64,000 bases of DNA from Paracoccaceae bacterium (GCA_902632125.1 CACPBQ010000001.1:1-64000), one strand, 5' to 3'. Numbered from the stretch's first letter, positions 1-11,086 are shown. Notes: generated from the sequence alone by a model not told the origin. Numbers and translations: made by a program.

Positions 1-68
1 ATCTGTAGAGACCAAATTAAAGAGTAAAAAGATCAATTAATTTAATATCCATATTAGGTATTTCTCAT

Positions 69-572
69 ATGGCAAAACTTATTTGTGTTGGAGCGATTGC
101 TGGCGCCTATGGTGTCAAAGGGGAAGTTCGCTTAAAAAGTTTTACTTCTATTCCAGAGGCAATAGCCAACTATGCCCCACTATTTACAGAAAAAGGTGAA
201 AAAAAATTTGATGTCGTCTTAACAGGTGAGATAAAAAATGGCTTATCGGCGCGAATGTCTGGAATTATATCAAAAGAAGATGCTGATAATTTGAAGGGAA
301 CAAAGTTGTACGTCCCGAGAGAAAGGTTACCAGAACTACTAGAAGATGAATACTACCACACTGACTTGATCGGTTTGATGGTTCAAAATTTAGAAGGTAA
401 AGATATTGGGCGACTTAAATCAGTTCTCAATCATGGAGCCTCTGATTTGTTAGAAATAGAAAATAAAACCGGAAACAACACTATTTTAATACCGTTTACC
501 AGAAAAATTGTGCCTAAAGTTGATATAAAAAACTCTATTGTGATTATTGATCCACCTAAAGGATTATTTTAA
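69..572 (+). CDS. rimM: 16S rRNA processing protein RimM
   Basis: ORF protein resembles RimM (ICVGAIAGAYGVKGEVRLKSFT); directly upstream of trmD. Confidence 0.95.
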   Translation: MAKLICVGAIAGAYGVKGEVRLKSFTSIPEAIANYAPLFTEKGEKKFDVVLTGEIKNGLSARMSGIISKEDADNLKGTKLYVPRERLPELLEDEYYHTDLIGLMVQNLEGKDIGRLKSVLNHGASDLLEIENKTGNNTILIPFTRKIVPKVDIKNSIVIIDPPKGLF

Positions 573-574
573 TA

Positions 575-1369
575 ATGAGCGGAAAACCTGTATCTTATGG
601 TAGAAAATCAATTTCGGCGTCCAGAAATCCCAAAGAGTTGATGACAATAAGCCCACGACTAAGCAAAGTATGGACAGCAGATGTGATTACACTCTATCCT
701 CAATCATTTCCTGGTGTATTGAACGAAAGTATTGTGGGGGCTTCCCTTTACAAAAAGAAGTGGGCACTTGAAATCGTAAATTTGCGCAATTTTGGTATCG
801 GACCTCATAAAAAAGTTGACGAAACTCCAGCAGGAGGAGGCGCAGGACTAGTATTACGCGCAGATGTAATAGAGCCTGCATTGGAGAAATCGATTTCAAG
901 CGCACCCAAAGGTAGGCCATTAATTTATATGTCGCCTAGAGGTAAAAGATTTGACCAAAGGCTTGCAAAAAAATGGGCTGCGTTACCAGGAGTTATTATT
1001 TTATGCGGAAGATTTGAAGGGATTGATGAGCGAATATTAGAATACTATGATATCGAAGAAGTATCTTTGGGTGATTTTGTTATGACCGGAGGCGAAATAG
1101 CAGCACAAGCAATGATTGATGCTACCGTTCGCTTACTTCCAAATCTGTTGGGCAACCCCGAAAGTCTACTGGATGAAAGTCATTCAAGTGGATTATTAGA
1201 ATATCCACAATATACCAAACCAAACGAGTGGAAAGGTCAGGTAATTCCAGAAATATTATTGTCAGGTCATCATGAAAACATCGCAAAATGGAGAATGGAA
1301 AATGCCAAAACTAAGACACAAAAAAACAGACCTGATTTATGGAAAGCCCACAATAAAACAAAAGATTGA
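575..1369 (+). CDS. trmD: tRNA (guanine-N1)-methyltransferase TrmD
   Basis: TrmD motifs VDETPAGGGAGLVLRADV, LCGRFEGIDERI, SLGDFVMTGGE. Confidence 0.97.
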   Translation: MSGKPVSYGRKSISASRNPKELMTISPRLSKVWTADVITLYPQSFPGVLNESIVGASLYKKKWALEIVNLRNFGIGPHKKVDETPAGGGAGLVLRADVIEPALEKSISSAPKGRPLIYMSPRGKRFDQRLAKKWAALPGVIILCGRFEGIDERILEYYDIEEVSLGDFVMTGGEIAAQAMIDATVRLLPNLLGNPESLLDESHSSGLLEYPQYTKPNEWKGQVIPEILLSGHHENIAKWRMENAKTKTQKNRPDLWKAHNKTKD

Positions 1370-1459
1370 TAAGTTTTCTCTTATTTCTTGCAGCCAAATG
1401 ATAACATACAAAAAAAATTAGGTTTTAGATCGCCCAACCTTGATTAAGGAGCAATAAAG

Positions 1460-1690
1460 AACTTGCCAATCGGCAGTTTTCAATTTAAAGGCTGCTGAGA
1501 TTATTGAAACGAACAAACTTTTCGTGTGGATATTTGCTATTGGATCGCTGATGCATAGTTAGAAATCTACACAAAACCGCTGGTTGTAGACTCTTTTTGG
1601 ACGTAATTAGGATTACGGATCCAAATAAAAATTAGAGCTCTGAACCTATCTATAAATTAAACGGAAAAACCGTGTTTGAAGGAGATTTGC
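1460..1690 (+). promoter_or_regulatory. Candidate structured 5' leader of rplS
   Basis: Non-coding gap with successive inverted repeats at 1460-1479, 1566-1590, 1596-1625 and 1661-1673, ending at the GAAGGAG ribosome-binding site. Confidence 0.4.
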
Positions 1691-1691
1691 G

Positions 1692-2072
1692 ATGGATATG
1701 ATCGCACAAATAGAAGCGGAACAAATTGCCTCATTGAGCAAAGAAATACCAGACTTTAAGGCTGGCGACACCATAAAAGTGGGCTATAAAGTCACAGAAG
1801 GCACCAGATCAAGGATTCAGAATTATGAGGGTGTTTGCATTGCTCGCAAAAACGGCAATGGTGTTGGCGGTTCTTTTACTGTCAGAAAAATCTCATTTGG
1901 TGAAGGTGTAGAGAGGGTTTTCCCGCTTTATTCAACTAATATTGAAAGTATAACTATTGTACGCCGTGGACGGGTCAGAAGAGCGAAGTTATATTATCTT
2001 CGAACTCGTCGTGGAAAATCCGCCCGCATTGCAGAAGACGCAAATTATAAACCAAAAGCCGAAAAAGAGTGA
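1692..2072 (+). CDS. rplS: 50S ribosomal protein L19
   Basis: L19 motifs [44 protein letters not shown]; good RBS GAAGGAG. Confidence 0.97.
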   Translation: MDMIAQIEAEQIASLSKEIPDFKAGDTIKVGYKVTEGTRSRIQNYEGVCIARKNGNGVGGSFTVRKISFGEGVERVFPLYSTNIESITIVRRGRVRRAKLYYLRTRRGKSARIAEDANYKPKAEKE

Positions 2073-2081
2073 GGAAATTTA

Positions 2082-2303
2082 ATGAAAAAAGATATTCATC
2101 CTGATTACCATTTTATAAATGTAAAACTCACAGATGGCTCAGTTGTAAAAATGCGTTCGACTTGGGGTTCTGAAGATGAAACCTTGTCTCTTGATATTGA
2201 CCCAACGGCTCATCCAGCGTGGACAGGCGGTGGCCAAAAGTTACTGGACCAAGGCGGCCGTGTATCGAAGTTCAAGAAAAAATATGAAGGGTTGGGCTTC
2301 TAA
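2082..2303 (+). CDS. rpmE: 50S ribosomal protein L31
   Basis: [20 protein letters not shown]...HPAWTGG. Confidence 0.95.
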   Translation: MKKDIHPDYHFINVKLTDGSVVKMRSTWGSEDETLSLDIDPTAHPAWTGGGQKLLDQGGRVSKFKKKYEGLGF

Positions 2304-2331
2304 TTTATTTCTACCTGAAAAGTTTTTGTCA

Positions 2332-2358
2332 GCCGCTCTACCAAGCGGCTTTTTTTTT
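2332..2358 (+). terminator. Rho-independent terminator after rpmE
   Basis: GCCGCT-ctacca-AGCGGC followed by T9. Confidence 0.9.
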
Positions 2359-2492
2359 ACCCTTACCCATGTAAAACTAAAAGAGTAAAAAAGGGGTCTT
2401 AAAAAATTATTAAGGTTGGGTCAGTAACATCTAAAATACCTCCATGCATATGGGTTCATATATCTCAGCCAGATCGTTTTCGGGCAGCCGAA

Positions 2493-3554
2493 TTGCTATG
2501 TATATATCTCCAAGAAAAAATAAGATCAGAATTGCTGGTAACATATGGGGAAGAATTTAATGAGAAACCCAAATCATTAAATGATTTGTTAATTGTTGGA
2601 AAAATTTCTGATCAACTTTCCTACCCAAATTTTTTTAAAATATATGATCCGAAAGTCATTATTTGTTTGGATGGACCAATACCGTATCTACTAACTTCAA
2701 GAATAAAACAAAAATCACATTTAAGTATTTTTGCCGATGCCCGCTCTAAAAATCTACTAAAGAGAACCCTGAAGATATTTCCAAACTTTAAGAAAAGTAT
2801 ACTTAATAAATTTGATTTTGTTTTTGCAGAAAACGAGACAGTCGCATCCCAACTATTCCAAATTTCAGTAGATGAACATAAAATAAAAGGCGTTGGGCTT
2901 TTACAGTCTTCGATAGCCCCCCTACCTTTTTCAGAAAATGATTTTATTTTCGATAATTTAAAGGGAAGACCGACTTGGGCTGCGCTAAACATTCACGAAA
3001 AGGAAATTGAATTTGTGCTTAAGGCTCATCGACAAGTGTTAAGAACAGCTTTTCAGTACGGCCTGTATGTTTCATTATCTGACCCCAAAACTGACTATGT
3101 CTTGAAAGAACAGTGTAGTAAGTTGGGTTTAGGACTGAGTGATGTTGAGGAAACTCGAAAACCTGGCGAAGTGCCTCAAGTCTATTTTTCAAAAGAATCG
3201 GAAAGTAGCATCAGATTTATGAGGAAATCACCCATAATCTTTAATGGGAATACCTTAGCGGCGCTCGACCAACAAAAAGACCCATTAGTAGCTGCAAGCT
3301 TTTGTTGTGGAATATTACATGGTCCAAATACTGATGCTTTCTCGGTGGAGTATAAAGGCCTAAAGAGTGTTGGCGCAGCATTACAAGTCAAAAGTAGTAA
3401 TGAGTTAGCAACTGAACTAAATAAGCTTTATGCAGCAGACAATGCTGCGAATATGGGCGTCGCAGCACTTGATTTTATTTCCGCTGGTGCTGAAAATACT
3501 GATAAAGTTGTAGAACTTGTTTTTGGGTATTTAAAAGACAGAGAATTAATATGA
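2493..3554 (+). CDS. WaaA/KdtA-like 3-deoxy-D-manno-octulosonic acid transferase family protein; true N-terminus probably further upstream (see findings)
   Basis: Position directly before lpxK with 4-nt overlap; glycosyltransferase-like pattern (DARS, IFGENE-like FVFAENETVASQL, GNTLAALDQQKDPLVAASFCCGILHGPNTDAF). Confidence 0.7.
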   Translation: MLCIYLQEKIRSELLVTYGEEFNEKPKSLNDLLIVGKISDQLSYPNFFKIYDPKVIICLDGPIPYLLTSRIKQKSHLSIFADARSKNLLKRTLKIFPNFKKSILNKFDFVFAENETVASQLFQISVDEHKIKGVGLLQSSIAPLPFSENDFIFDNLKGRPTWAALNIHEKEIEFVLKAHRQVLRTAFQYGLYVSLSDPKTDYVLKEQCSKLGLGLSDVEETRKPGEVPQVYFSKESESSIRFMRKSPIIFNGNTLAALDQQKDPLVAASFCCGILHGPNTDAFSVEYKGLKSVGAALQVKSSNELATELNKLYAADNAANMGVAALDFISAGAENTDKVVELVFGYLKDRELI

Positions 3555-4510
3555 GAACTCCAAAGTTTTGGTATCAGCCTAGTTCTTGGAAGGCAACTTT
3601 TTTACTTCCAATAGGATATCTATACAACATCTTAACATATCTGCGCAGAAAACTTGGTAGGCACCAAAAATATGACTGCCTAGTTATATGTATTGGCAAT
3701 TTAAATGTTGGTGGCACAGGCAAAACACCCACAGCGATAGCATTAGCAGATCACTTCCTAAAAAAGGGACTAAAGGTACATATTGTTTCACGTGGGTACA
3801 AAGGTAAATTTCAAGGAACTTTTTTAGTAAATCCTAGAAAACACAAATCTGAGGAAGTGGGTGATGAGCCACTTCTGATGTCTGAATTTACATCCGTATG
3901 GGTATCAAAGAAAAGAAAGCATGGTATTGCTGCAGCAGAAAAGGCAGGTGCCCAAGTTGTTTTATTAGACGATGGATTTCAGGACCCAAGTGTCCATAAG
4001 GATTTTTCAATAATAGTAGTTGACGGGGAAAGGGGCTTTGGAAATAAAAAATGTATGCCCGCAGGACCACTTCGAGAAAATATTTCCCAAGGTTTCAAAC
4101 AGGCTGATGCGCTATTTATTGTTGGGCCCTGCTTGTATAATTTCGATGATTTTCCAAACCACCCAAAAATTATACACTCAAAGTTAAAGCCTATTGAGAC
4201 TGGTATGAATTGGAAAGAAGGCAAATATTTGGCTTTCGCTGGAATAGCCGATCCTGACAAATTTTTTGCCACACTCCAATCACTAGGTGCTAATCTAACT
4301 GAATGCGTGGCATTAAGCGATCATCAAAGGTTAAATGCACAAATTTTGAAAAGGTTAGAAAGTAAAGCGGAAAGAACACACGCACAATTAGTAACGACTG
4401 AGAAGGATGCGGTAAGGCTACCGACTGCCTTTCGCAAAAAGGTACTTTCGTTGCCTGTAAGAATTGAGTTCAATAATAAAAATGAACTTGAAAATCTATT
4501 TAAAATTTAA
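3551..4510 (+). CDS. lpxK: Tetraacyldisaccharide 4'-kinase
   Basis: LpxK motifs IGNLNVGGTGKTPTAIALA, VSRGYKGK, VGDEPLLMS, LLDDGFQDPS. Confidence 0.96.
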   Translation: MRTPKFWYQPSSWKATFLLPIGYLYNILTYLRRKLGRHQKYDCLVICIGNLNVGGTGKTPTAIALADHFLKKGLKVHIVSRGYKGKFQGTFLVNPRKHKSEEVGDEPLLMSEFTSVWVSKKRKHGIAAAEKAGAQVVLLDDGFQDPSVHKDFSIIVVDGERGFGNKKCMPAGPLRENISQGFKQADALFIVGPCLYNFDDFPNHPKIIHSKLKPIETGMNWKEGKYLAFAGIADPDKFFATLQSLGANLTECVALSDHQRLNAQILKRLESKAERTHAQLVTTEKDAVRLPTAFRKKVLSLPVRIEFNNKNELENLFKI

Positions 4511-4519
4511 TTCATAGAC

Positions 4520-5641
4520 TTAAATTTCGGTATCATCCTGACCTAATTTGGGCGAAGGCACTTGCATTTTTAATCCAGCATTGGAAAATTTAAATGGTGA
4601 TGCTACTCCCTGGATATTTCCAAAATTCAACTGCATCTCTCGAAATATAACTTGAGGGTCTTTGAAAACTTCTTCCATTGTGTTTATAGGCCCAGCAGGA
4701 ACATTTTTTTCTTCACACAATTTCAAGAGATCGTCTTTAGTAAAAATTTTTATGGCTTCAGACAGTATCGCAGTAAGTTTTTCGCGGTTTAAAACTCTTT
4801 GTTTATTAGTTAAAAAAAGAGGGTCTTTGCTCAAAGCTACCAGTTTTAATATACTACACAACCTAGAAAATTGGCCGTCATTTCCAACTGCAATTATTAA
4901 ATGACCATTAGCGCATTCAAAGACTTGATACGGGCAAAGATTGGGGTGAATATTACCCACCCTCTCAGGTGAAATGCCAGTACTTAAAAAATTCATCGCT
5001 TGGTTCACCATGACTGAAACCGCACAGTCTAGTAGAGCCAAATCAATGTGTTGGCCTTGCCCTGTATTATTTCGCATATGTATCGCTGATAATATTGCTG
5101 TAGTTGCATACAGACCGGTAAATAAATCTGTAACAGCAATACCAGCCCTCTGAGGCATTTCCCCAGCTTCACCAGTTATCGACATAAAACCACTCATACC
5201 TTGAATGATATAGTCATATCCTGCGCGGTGAGAATAGGGCCCAGTTTGTCCAAATCCAGTTATTGAGCAGTAAATTAATGCTGGATTAATGGATTTAACA
5301 CTTTCGTAATCGAAGCCATATTTCTTCAAACCACCCACTTTAAAATTTTCAATCAGGATATCAGAAGACTGTATTAATTTTTTTAGACGCAATTGATCAT
5401 TTGCATTTGACAAGTCAATAGTAATACTTGCTTTTCCCCGATTACAAGAATGAAAATAAGCAGCAGAACTTTCTCCATCCATATCTATGAAAGGTGGTCC
5501 CCAGCTTCTGGTATCATCACCACTTGGAGCCTCGACCTTAATGACTTCTGCACCTAAATCAGAGAGTGTCTGGCCTGCAAAAGGCCCTGCTAGAATCCGG
5601 GCTAATTCTACAACACGTAGACCTTCTAAGGGGGCCTTCAT
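4520..5641 (-). CDS. CaiB/BaiF family (class III) CoA-transferase
   Basis: LEGLRVVELARILAGPFAGQTLSDLGAEVIKVE and DLALLDCAVS motifs. Confidence 0.93.
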   Translation of the reverse strand: MKAPLEGLRVVELARILAGPFAGQTLSDLGAEVIKVEAPSGDDTRSWGPPFIDMDGESSAAYFHSCNRGKASITIDLSNANDQLRLKKLIQSSDILIENFKVGGLKKYGFDYESVKSINPALIYCSITGFGQTGPYSHRAGYDYIIQGMSGFMSITGEAGEMPQRAGIAVTDLFTGLYATTAILSAIHMRNNTGQGQHIDLALLDCAVSVMVNQAMNFLSTGISPERVGNIHPNLCPYQVFECANGHLIIAVGNDGQFSRLCSILKLVALSKDPLFLTNKQRVLNREKLTAILSEAIKIFTKDDLLKLCEEKNVPAGPINTMEEVFKDPQVIFREMQLNFGNIQGVASPFKFSNAGLKMQVPSPKLGQDDTEI

Positions 5642-6300
5642 AATTTTTTTAAAATCTCATCTAAAATTTCAGTTAATTTTTCATAATTTTGATTTGAATG
5701 CTTTTCACCATTTATAACCAGGGTAGGTGTGGATTTAATTTTATCTCTTTTCGCGTTCTCACTATACCATTCAACTAAAGCCCGTAATTTCACACCATCC
5801 TGAAGACACGAATTAAGTTGAGTTTCAGCAAGACCCGCCAAAAGGCCAATTTTTCTGAGCTTTGTAACAATAGCTACGTCACTTTCCGCGCGCGCCCAAT
5901 CTGATTGCTTTCTGTAAATTTGATCTGTCATTCCAAAGAATCTGTCAGGTCCAGCACACCTCGCAATCATTGAGGCCCACATCCCGTATTTATCAAAATA
6001 AACTTCTCGGTAAATGAACTTAACAAGACCTTTATCAATGTAATTAATTTTTAATTTGGGGTAAACTTCTGCGTGGAAAGTAGCACAATGAGGACAGGTA
6101 AAGGACGCGTATTCAATCATCTCAATAGGAGCGTTCTCTTCACCCTGTATCATTTCTGATATTGGCTTTATCTCTTGAGTAGCCTCTTCAGCACTTAGAG
6201 AGTAAGGCAAACTAAATTTAGTTTTTTGTCCATCTTCGTTACTAAATTGTAAGAAGTAAACAAACCCAAAAAATATTAAAAATAATGGCAATTTACGCAT
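5638..6300 (-). CDS. DsbA-family periplasmic thiol:disulfide protein
   Basis: Signal-like MRKLPLFLIFFGFVYFL; FTCPHCATFH active-site CxxC; TPTLVINGE cis-Pro. Confidence 0.9.
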   Translation of the reverse strand: MRKLPLFLIFFGFVYFLQFSNEDGQKTKFSLPYSLSAEEATQEIKPISEMIQGEENAPIEMIEYASFTCPHCATFHAEVYPKLKINYIDKGLVKFIYREVYFDKYGMWASMIARCAGPDRFFGMTDQIYRKQSDWARAESDVAIVTKLRKIGLLAGLAETQLNSCLQDGVKLRALVEWYSENAKRDKIKSTPTLVINGEKHSNQNYEKLTEILDEILKKL

Positions 6301-6304
6301 AATT

Positions 6305-6811
6305 TTACCTTTCAGATGAAGGACTATTCCCAAGCTTTGTAAATACGTTTATCGCCAGTTCTTCAAGAGCTTGTCTGAGATTTTTATCATCAATTTCACT
6401 TACGGCTTTCTCAAGGCTTGGAGAAATTTCCACTTTAATCTTTTTGTTTTCAGAAATAACACTCTCGGAATTTTCGTTTTTCCCAAGAAGTGTGACAGGT
6501 GACGACTGAGTTATTTTTATTTTATGAACGGCGTTATAGCCATATACCGCATTAATTTTATCTTTTATAAATTGTTTTTGCATTTCTAGAATAGGCCCGC
6601 TTGCTCCAGATGTTAAAATCGTCAATGTTGCGCCTAGACCATCAGATTTATAGCTTACTTTAGTAGGAATGGATACCGACGAAATCTCCTCTCCAACAAT
6701 TTCACTCCAGTGCGTCAAAACGCGAGATTGTGAAAAACCTCTAGACTCACTAGCGATTTGGATGTTTCTTTTTAATAAAATAGATGCTTTTTTGAAACCA
6801 TGTTTCCGCAT
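6305..6811 (-). CDS. DUF721 / DciA-like protein
   Basis: N-terminal DUF721 pattern (VLTHWSEIVGEEISSVSIPTKV, LGATLTILTSGASGPILEMQ); next to dsbA and divergent mutY. Confidence 0.8.
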   Translation of the reverse strand: MRKHGFKKASILLKRNIQIASESRGFSQSRVLTHWSEIVGEEISSVSIPTKVSYKSDGLGATLTILTSGASGPILEMQKQFIKDKINAVYGYNAVHKIKITQSSPVTLLGKNENSESVISENKKIKVEISPSLEKAVSEIDDKNLRQALEELAINVFTKLGNSPSSER

Positions 6812-6884
6812 TTCTTTATATTCTATACCTATGTTACAAAACCCAGTGTTTTACGACACGAGCCTTTAAAAAATGGATTAACCA

Positions 6885-7940
6885 GTGCAGCTTAGCATAA
6901 AAAATAAACCTGATCCAAACAAGTTGTTAGACTGGTATGATTATAACGCTAGGGAAATGCCTTGGCGTATTACACCTAAAAAAAGGTTATCCGGCATTAG
7001 ACCTAATCCATACCATGTTTGGTTATCTGAAATTATGCTGCAACAAACAACGGTAACCTCGGTTAAGCCCTACTTCAAAAAATTTACTACAAAATGGCCA
7101 ACCATATTTGACCTCGCTAATGCCAAAGATGAAGAAGTTATGGGAGCTTGGGCAGGACTGGGTTATTACGCAAGGGCTCGTAATTTATTAAAGTGCGCAA
7201 GACTGATCGCCAAAGAAAAAAGTGGACAATTCCCTCAAGCGTTCGAGGCATTAATAAAATTGCCTGGTATTGGGCCCTATACTGCATCAGCAATTTCCTC
7301 TATCGCATATGACATCCCAGAAACAGTCGTAGACGGCAATGTAGAGCGCGTTATGTCCAGAATTTTTAATGTACATACAGAACTACCAAAAGCCAAAAAA
7401 GAATTGTCATTTTTAGCGAAGCAACTCACACCCAAACTCAGATCTGGTGATTATGCCCAAGCAATAATGGATCTAGGCGCAACTGTTTGCAAACCAAAAA
7501 TACCAAGTTGTGATGTTTGCCCTTGGATGAAGCATTGCGTTTCAAGAAAAGCGGGAACATCTAGATATTTACCACGCAAAGTGAAAAAAGCAAAAAAACC
7601 AACACGATTTGGGATCGCCTATTTTGTTGAAAGGGTTGATGGTGCAATACTTACTGAAATTAGACAATCAAATGGTCTTTTGGGTGGAATGCTCAGCCTT
7701 CCTTCTTCTGTTTGGGGGGATAATTATCAGGATGACCCGCCAATAACCGGGGATTGGAAAACAAAAAATAATCCCATAACTCACACATTTACACATTTCG
7801 ACTTACAATTAAAAGTTATGCATGCTACCGCCAAATTAGATGAAACTCCAAAACGAGGGAAATTTTTAGCGCTAGATGAATTCGATCCAAACAATCTGCC
7901 AACAGTTATGAAAAAAGTTTGGGAAGCAATTAAATATTGA
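6885..7940 (+). CDS. mutY: A/G-specific adenine glycosylase
   Basis: EIMLQQTTVTSVKPYF, LPGIGPYTASAISSIAYD, VVDGNVERVMSR, CxxC iron-sulfur region. Confidence 0.96.
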   Translation: MQLSIKNKPDPNKLLDWYDYNAREMPWRITPKKRLSGIRPNPYHVWLSEIMLQQTTVTSVKPYFKKFTTKWPTIFDLANAKDEEVMGAWAGLGYYARARNLLKCARLIAKEKSGQFPQAFEALIKLPGIGPYTASAISSIAYDIPETVVDGNVERVMSRIFNVHTELPKAKKELSFLAKQLTPKLRSGDYAQAIMDLGATVCKPKIPSCDVCPWMKHCVSRKAGTSRYLPRKVKKAKKPTRFGIAYFVERVDGAILTEIRQSNGLLGGMLSLPSSVWGDNYQDDPPITGDWKTKNNPITHTFTHFDLQLKVMHATAKLDETPKRGKFLALDEFDPNNLPTVMKKVWEAIKY

Positions 7941-8062
7941 ACGAAGGTATTTTGAACCGATATTAAAAAAAATTAATAAGTTAACACTCAATGTAAACAA
8001 GAAACGACGAAAAGCCAGAAATGAAAGTTTTTCTTTAATTTAAAGCAGAAGTATTTACAGAA

Positions 8063-9157
8063 ATGTCTGACAAAAATATTTTATTATCTTTTAAATCTGC
8101 AGCACCGTTTTGGTCATCTATTATATTTGCAATATCGCTTTGGCTTTCATTCATTATACAAGGTTGGGCAATTTTAATTGTGCCTATCTTTACCCTATTA
8201 ATCTTACCAATAATTGACCAGTATGTAGGCTTACGCACTGACAACTTGGACACAAGTTTGAAAGAAACTCAGCTATTTTGGTACCGATTAATAACTTTGA
8301 TTTGGGCGCCAATACAGTTTTGTACTTTATTCGGTATTTTAACACTTACTGTTTTTTCAAATATGACCCTAGCAGAAAAGATTGGTCTATTTTGCGCTGT
8401 AGGCGTGTTAACAGGAACTATTGGAATAAATTATGCACATGAACTGATGCATAAGTCTGGTAAATTAGAGCGATGGTTAGCAGATGCTTTACTAGCTATG
8501 GTGCTTTATTCACATTTCCGTTCAGAGCATTTACTGGTTCATCATGTGCATGTGGGAACACCAAAAGACCCGGTAACGGCTAAATATAATGAGAATTTTT
8601 ACAAATTCTTTGTGCGGGTTTTAATTCAATGCCCAATTTCATCCTTCAAATCAGAAGCTATAAAACTTGGGCGTAAAAAACTACCGCCAAGTGACTTTTC
8701 TAATCCATTCTATATCTACTTCGCCGCACAATTTTTTATGGTTTTATTGTCATTTCTAATTGGGGGTTTTTTTGGCTTGTTTTTATTCTTACTTCAAGCC
8801 TTCATTGCTATATTATTGTTAGAACTTGTAAATTATATCGAACATTACGGTTTATCGCGTAAAAACCTAAAGAATGGTAAGTATGAATTTGTTCAACCTC
8901 ACCATTCTTGGAACTCAACATATAAGGTATCAAATTGGGTTCTTATTAATCTACAAAGACATTCTGACCATCATTTCAAACCAACCAGAAGTTTCCCACT
9001 TCTCCAAAACCTTGGTGCATCAAAGGCGCCCCAACTTCCGCATAGCTATCCCGCAATGGGAATCTTAGCGCTGTTTCCAAGCGCTTGGATGTCAGTCATG
9101 AACCCAAGAGTTAATCGTTGGCGGGAAATGTTTTATCCAGAAATAACTGAGTGGTAA
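8063..9157 (+). CDS. alkB: Alkane 1-monooxygenase (membrane di-iron AlkB family)
   Basis: Histidine boxes HELMHK, EHLLVHHVHVGTPKDPVTA, NYIEHYGLSR, LQRHSDHHFKPTR. Confidence 0.93.
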   Translation: MSDKNILLSFKSAAPFWSSIIFAISLWLSFIIQGWAILIVPIFTLLILPIIDQYVGLRTDNLDTSLKETQLFWYRLITLIWAPIQFCTLFGILTLTVFSNMTLAEKIGLFCAVGVLTGTIGINYAHELMHKSGKLERWLADALLAMVLYSHFRSEHLLVHHVHVGTPKDPVTAKYNENFYKFFVRVLIQCPISSFKSEAIKLGRKKLPPSDFSNPFYIYFAAQFFMVLLSFLIGGFFGLFLFLLQAFIAILLLELVNYIEHYGLSRKNLKNGKYEFVQPHHSWNSTYKVSNWVLINLQRHSDHHFKPTRSFPLLQNLGASKAPQLPHSYPAMGILALFPSAWMSVMNPRVNRWREMFYPEITEW

Positions 9158-9236
9158 AAATAACTCAAAACTTAAACAATTTACCCACGGGCTGATTTTT
9201 AAACTCCTGAGGCTCTCAACCAAAGGCGGTTTTTTA

Positions 9237-10416
<1,180 letters not shown>

Positions 10417-10438
10417 TAAAATTATTAAATTCAGACAC

Positions 10439-11086
10439 TTAAATATTTTTCTTATACAACATGTTGTATACAGGTTTGAATGAACGCCTATGGTATGGGG
10501 TAATACCTATATTGAAAATAGCTGATTTATGAAATTTTGTTGGATATCCGGCATTTTTAGACCATGCATAACCTGGAAAATTTTTATCTAGCCTCGACAT
10601 TAATTGGTCTCGAGAAATTTTTGCAACAATAGAAGCGGCAGCTATCGAAATAGATTTACAATCTCCTTTAACAATAGTTTTAGACTTTCTTTCAAAACCC
10701 TCAGGACTTTTGTTTCCATCTATGAGCACAAAATCTGGTGGAATATTTAGCCCCGCAATAGCCCTTTGCATTGATAACAAACTAGCCTGTAAAATGTTGA
10801 TTTGATCTATCTCTTCTACGGTGGCATGGGCAACGCTAAATGTGCATGTGTCTTTAATAGCTTGATAAGTTTTTTCTCGGTCTTTTAAACTCAATTTCTT
10901 AGAATCATTTATTCCACTTGGAATGTTGTGAGGATTTACGATCACAGCAGCAGACGTTACCGGCCCTGCGATGCATCCTCTTCCAACTTCATCAACACCT
11001 GCAATTACCGCATAGCCTTTTTTGATCAAATGTGTCTCGACATCAAAATCAGGTAGTGGCATAAAAGCTCCTTTTAAAATTTCCAA
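10439..11086 (-). CDS. rnhB: Ribonuclease HII
   Basis: IAGVDEVGRGCIAGPVTSAAVI, INDSKKLS, AAASIVAKISRD. Confidence 0.96.
   Translation of the reverse strand: MEILKGAFMPLPDFDVETHLIKKGYAVIAGVDEVGRGCIAGPVTSAAVIVNPHNIPSGINDSKKLSLKDREKTYQAIKDTCTFSVAHATVEEIDQINILQASLLSMQRAIAGLNIPPDFVLIDGNKSPEGFERKSKTIVKGDCKSISIAAASIVAKISRDQLMSRLDKNFPGYAWSKNAGYPTKFHKSAIFNIGITPYHRRSFKPVYNMLYKKNI

Noticed and set aside
2176-2388. 70-aa + strand ORF overlapping rpmE and its terminator
   Set aside because: Out of frame with L31 and running through a clear Rho-independent terminator; no recognisable protein.
9218-9235. AACC-aaaggc-GGTT followed by T-tract after alkB
   Set aside because: Only a 4-bp stem; too weak to call a terminator with confidence.
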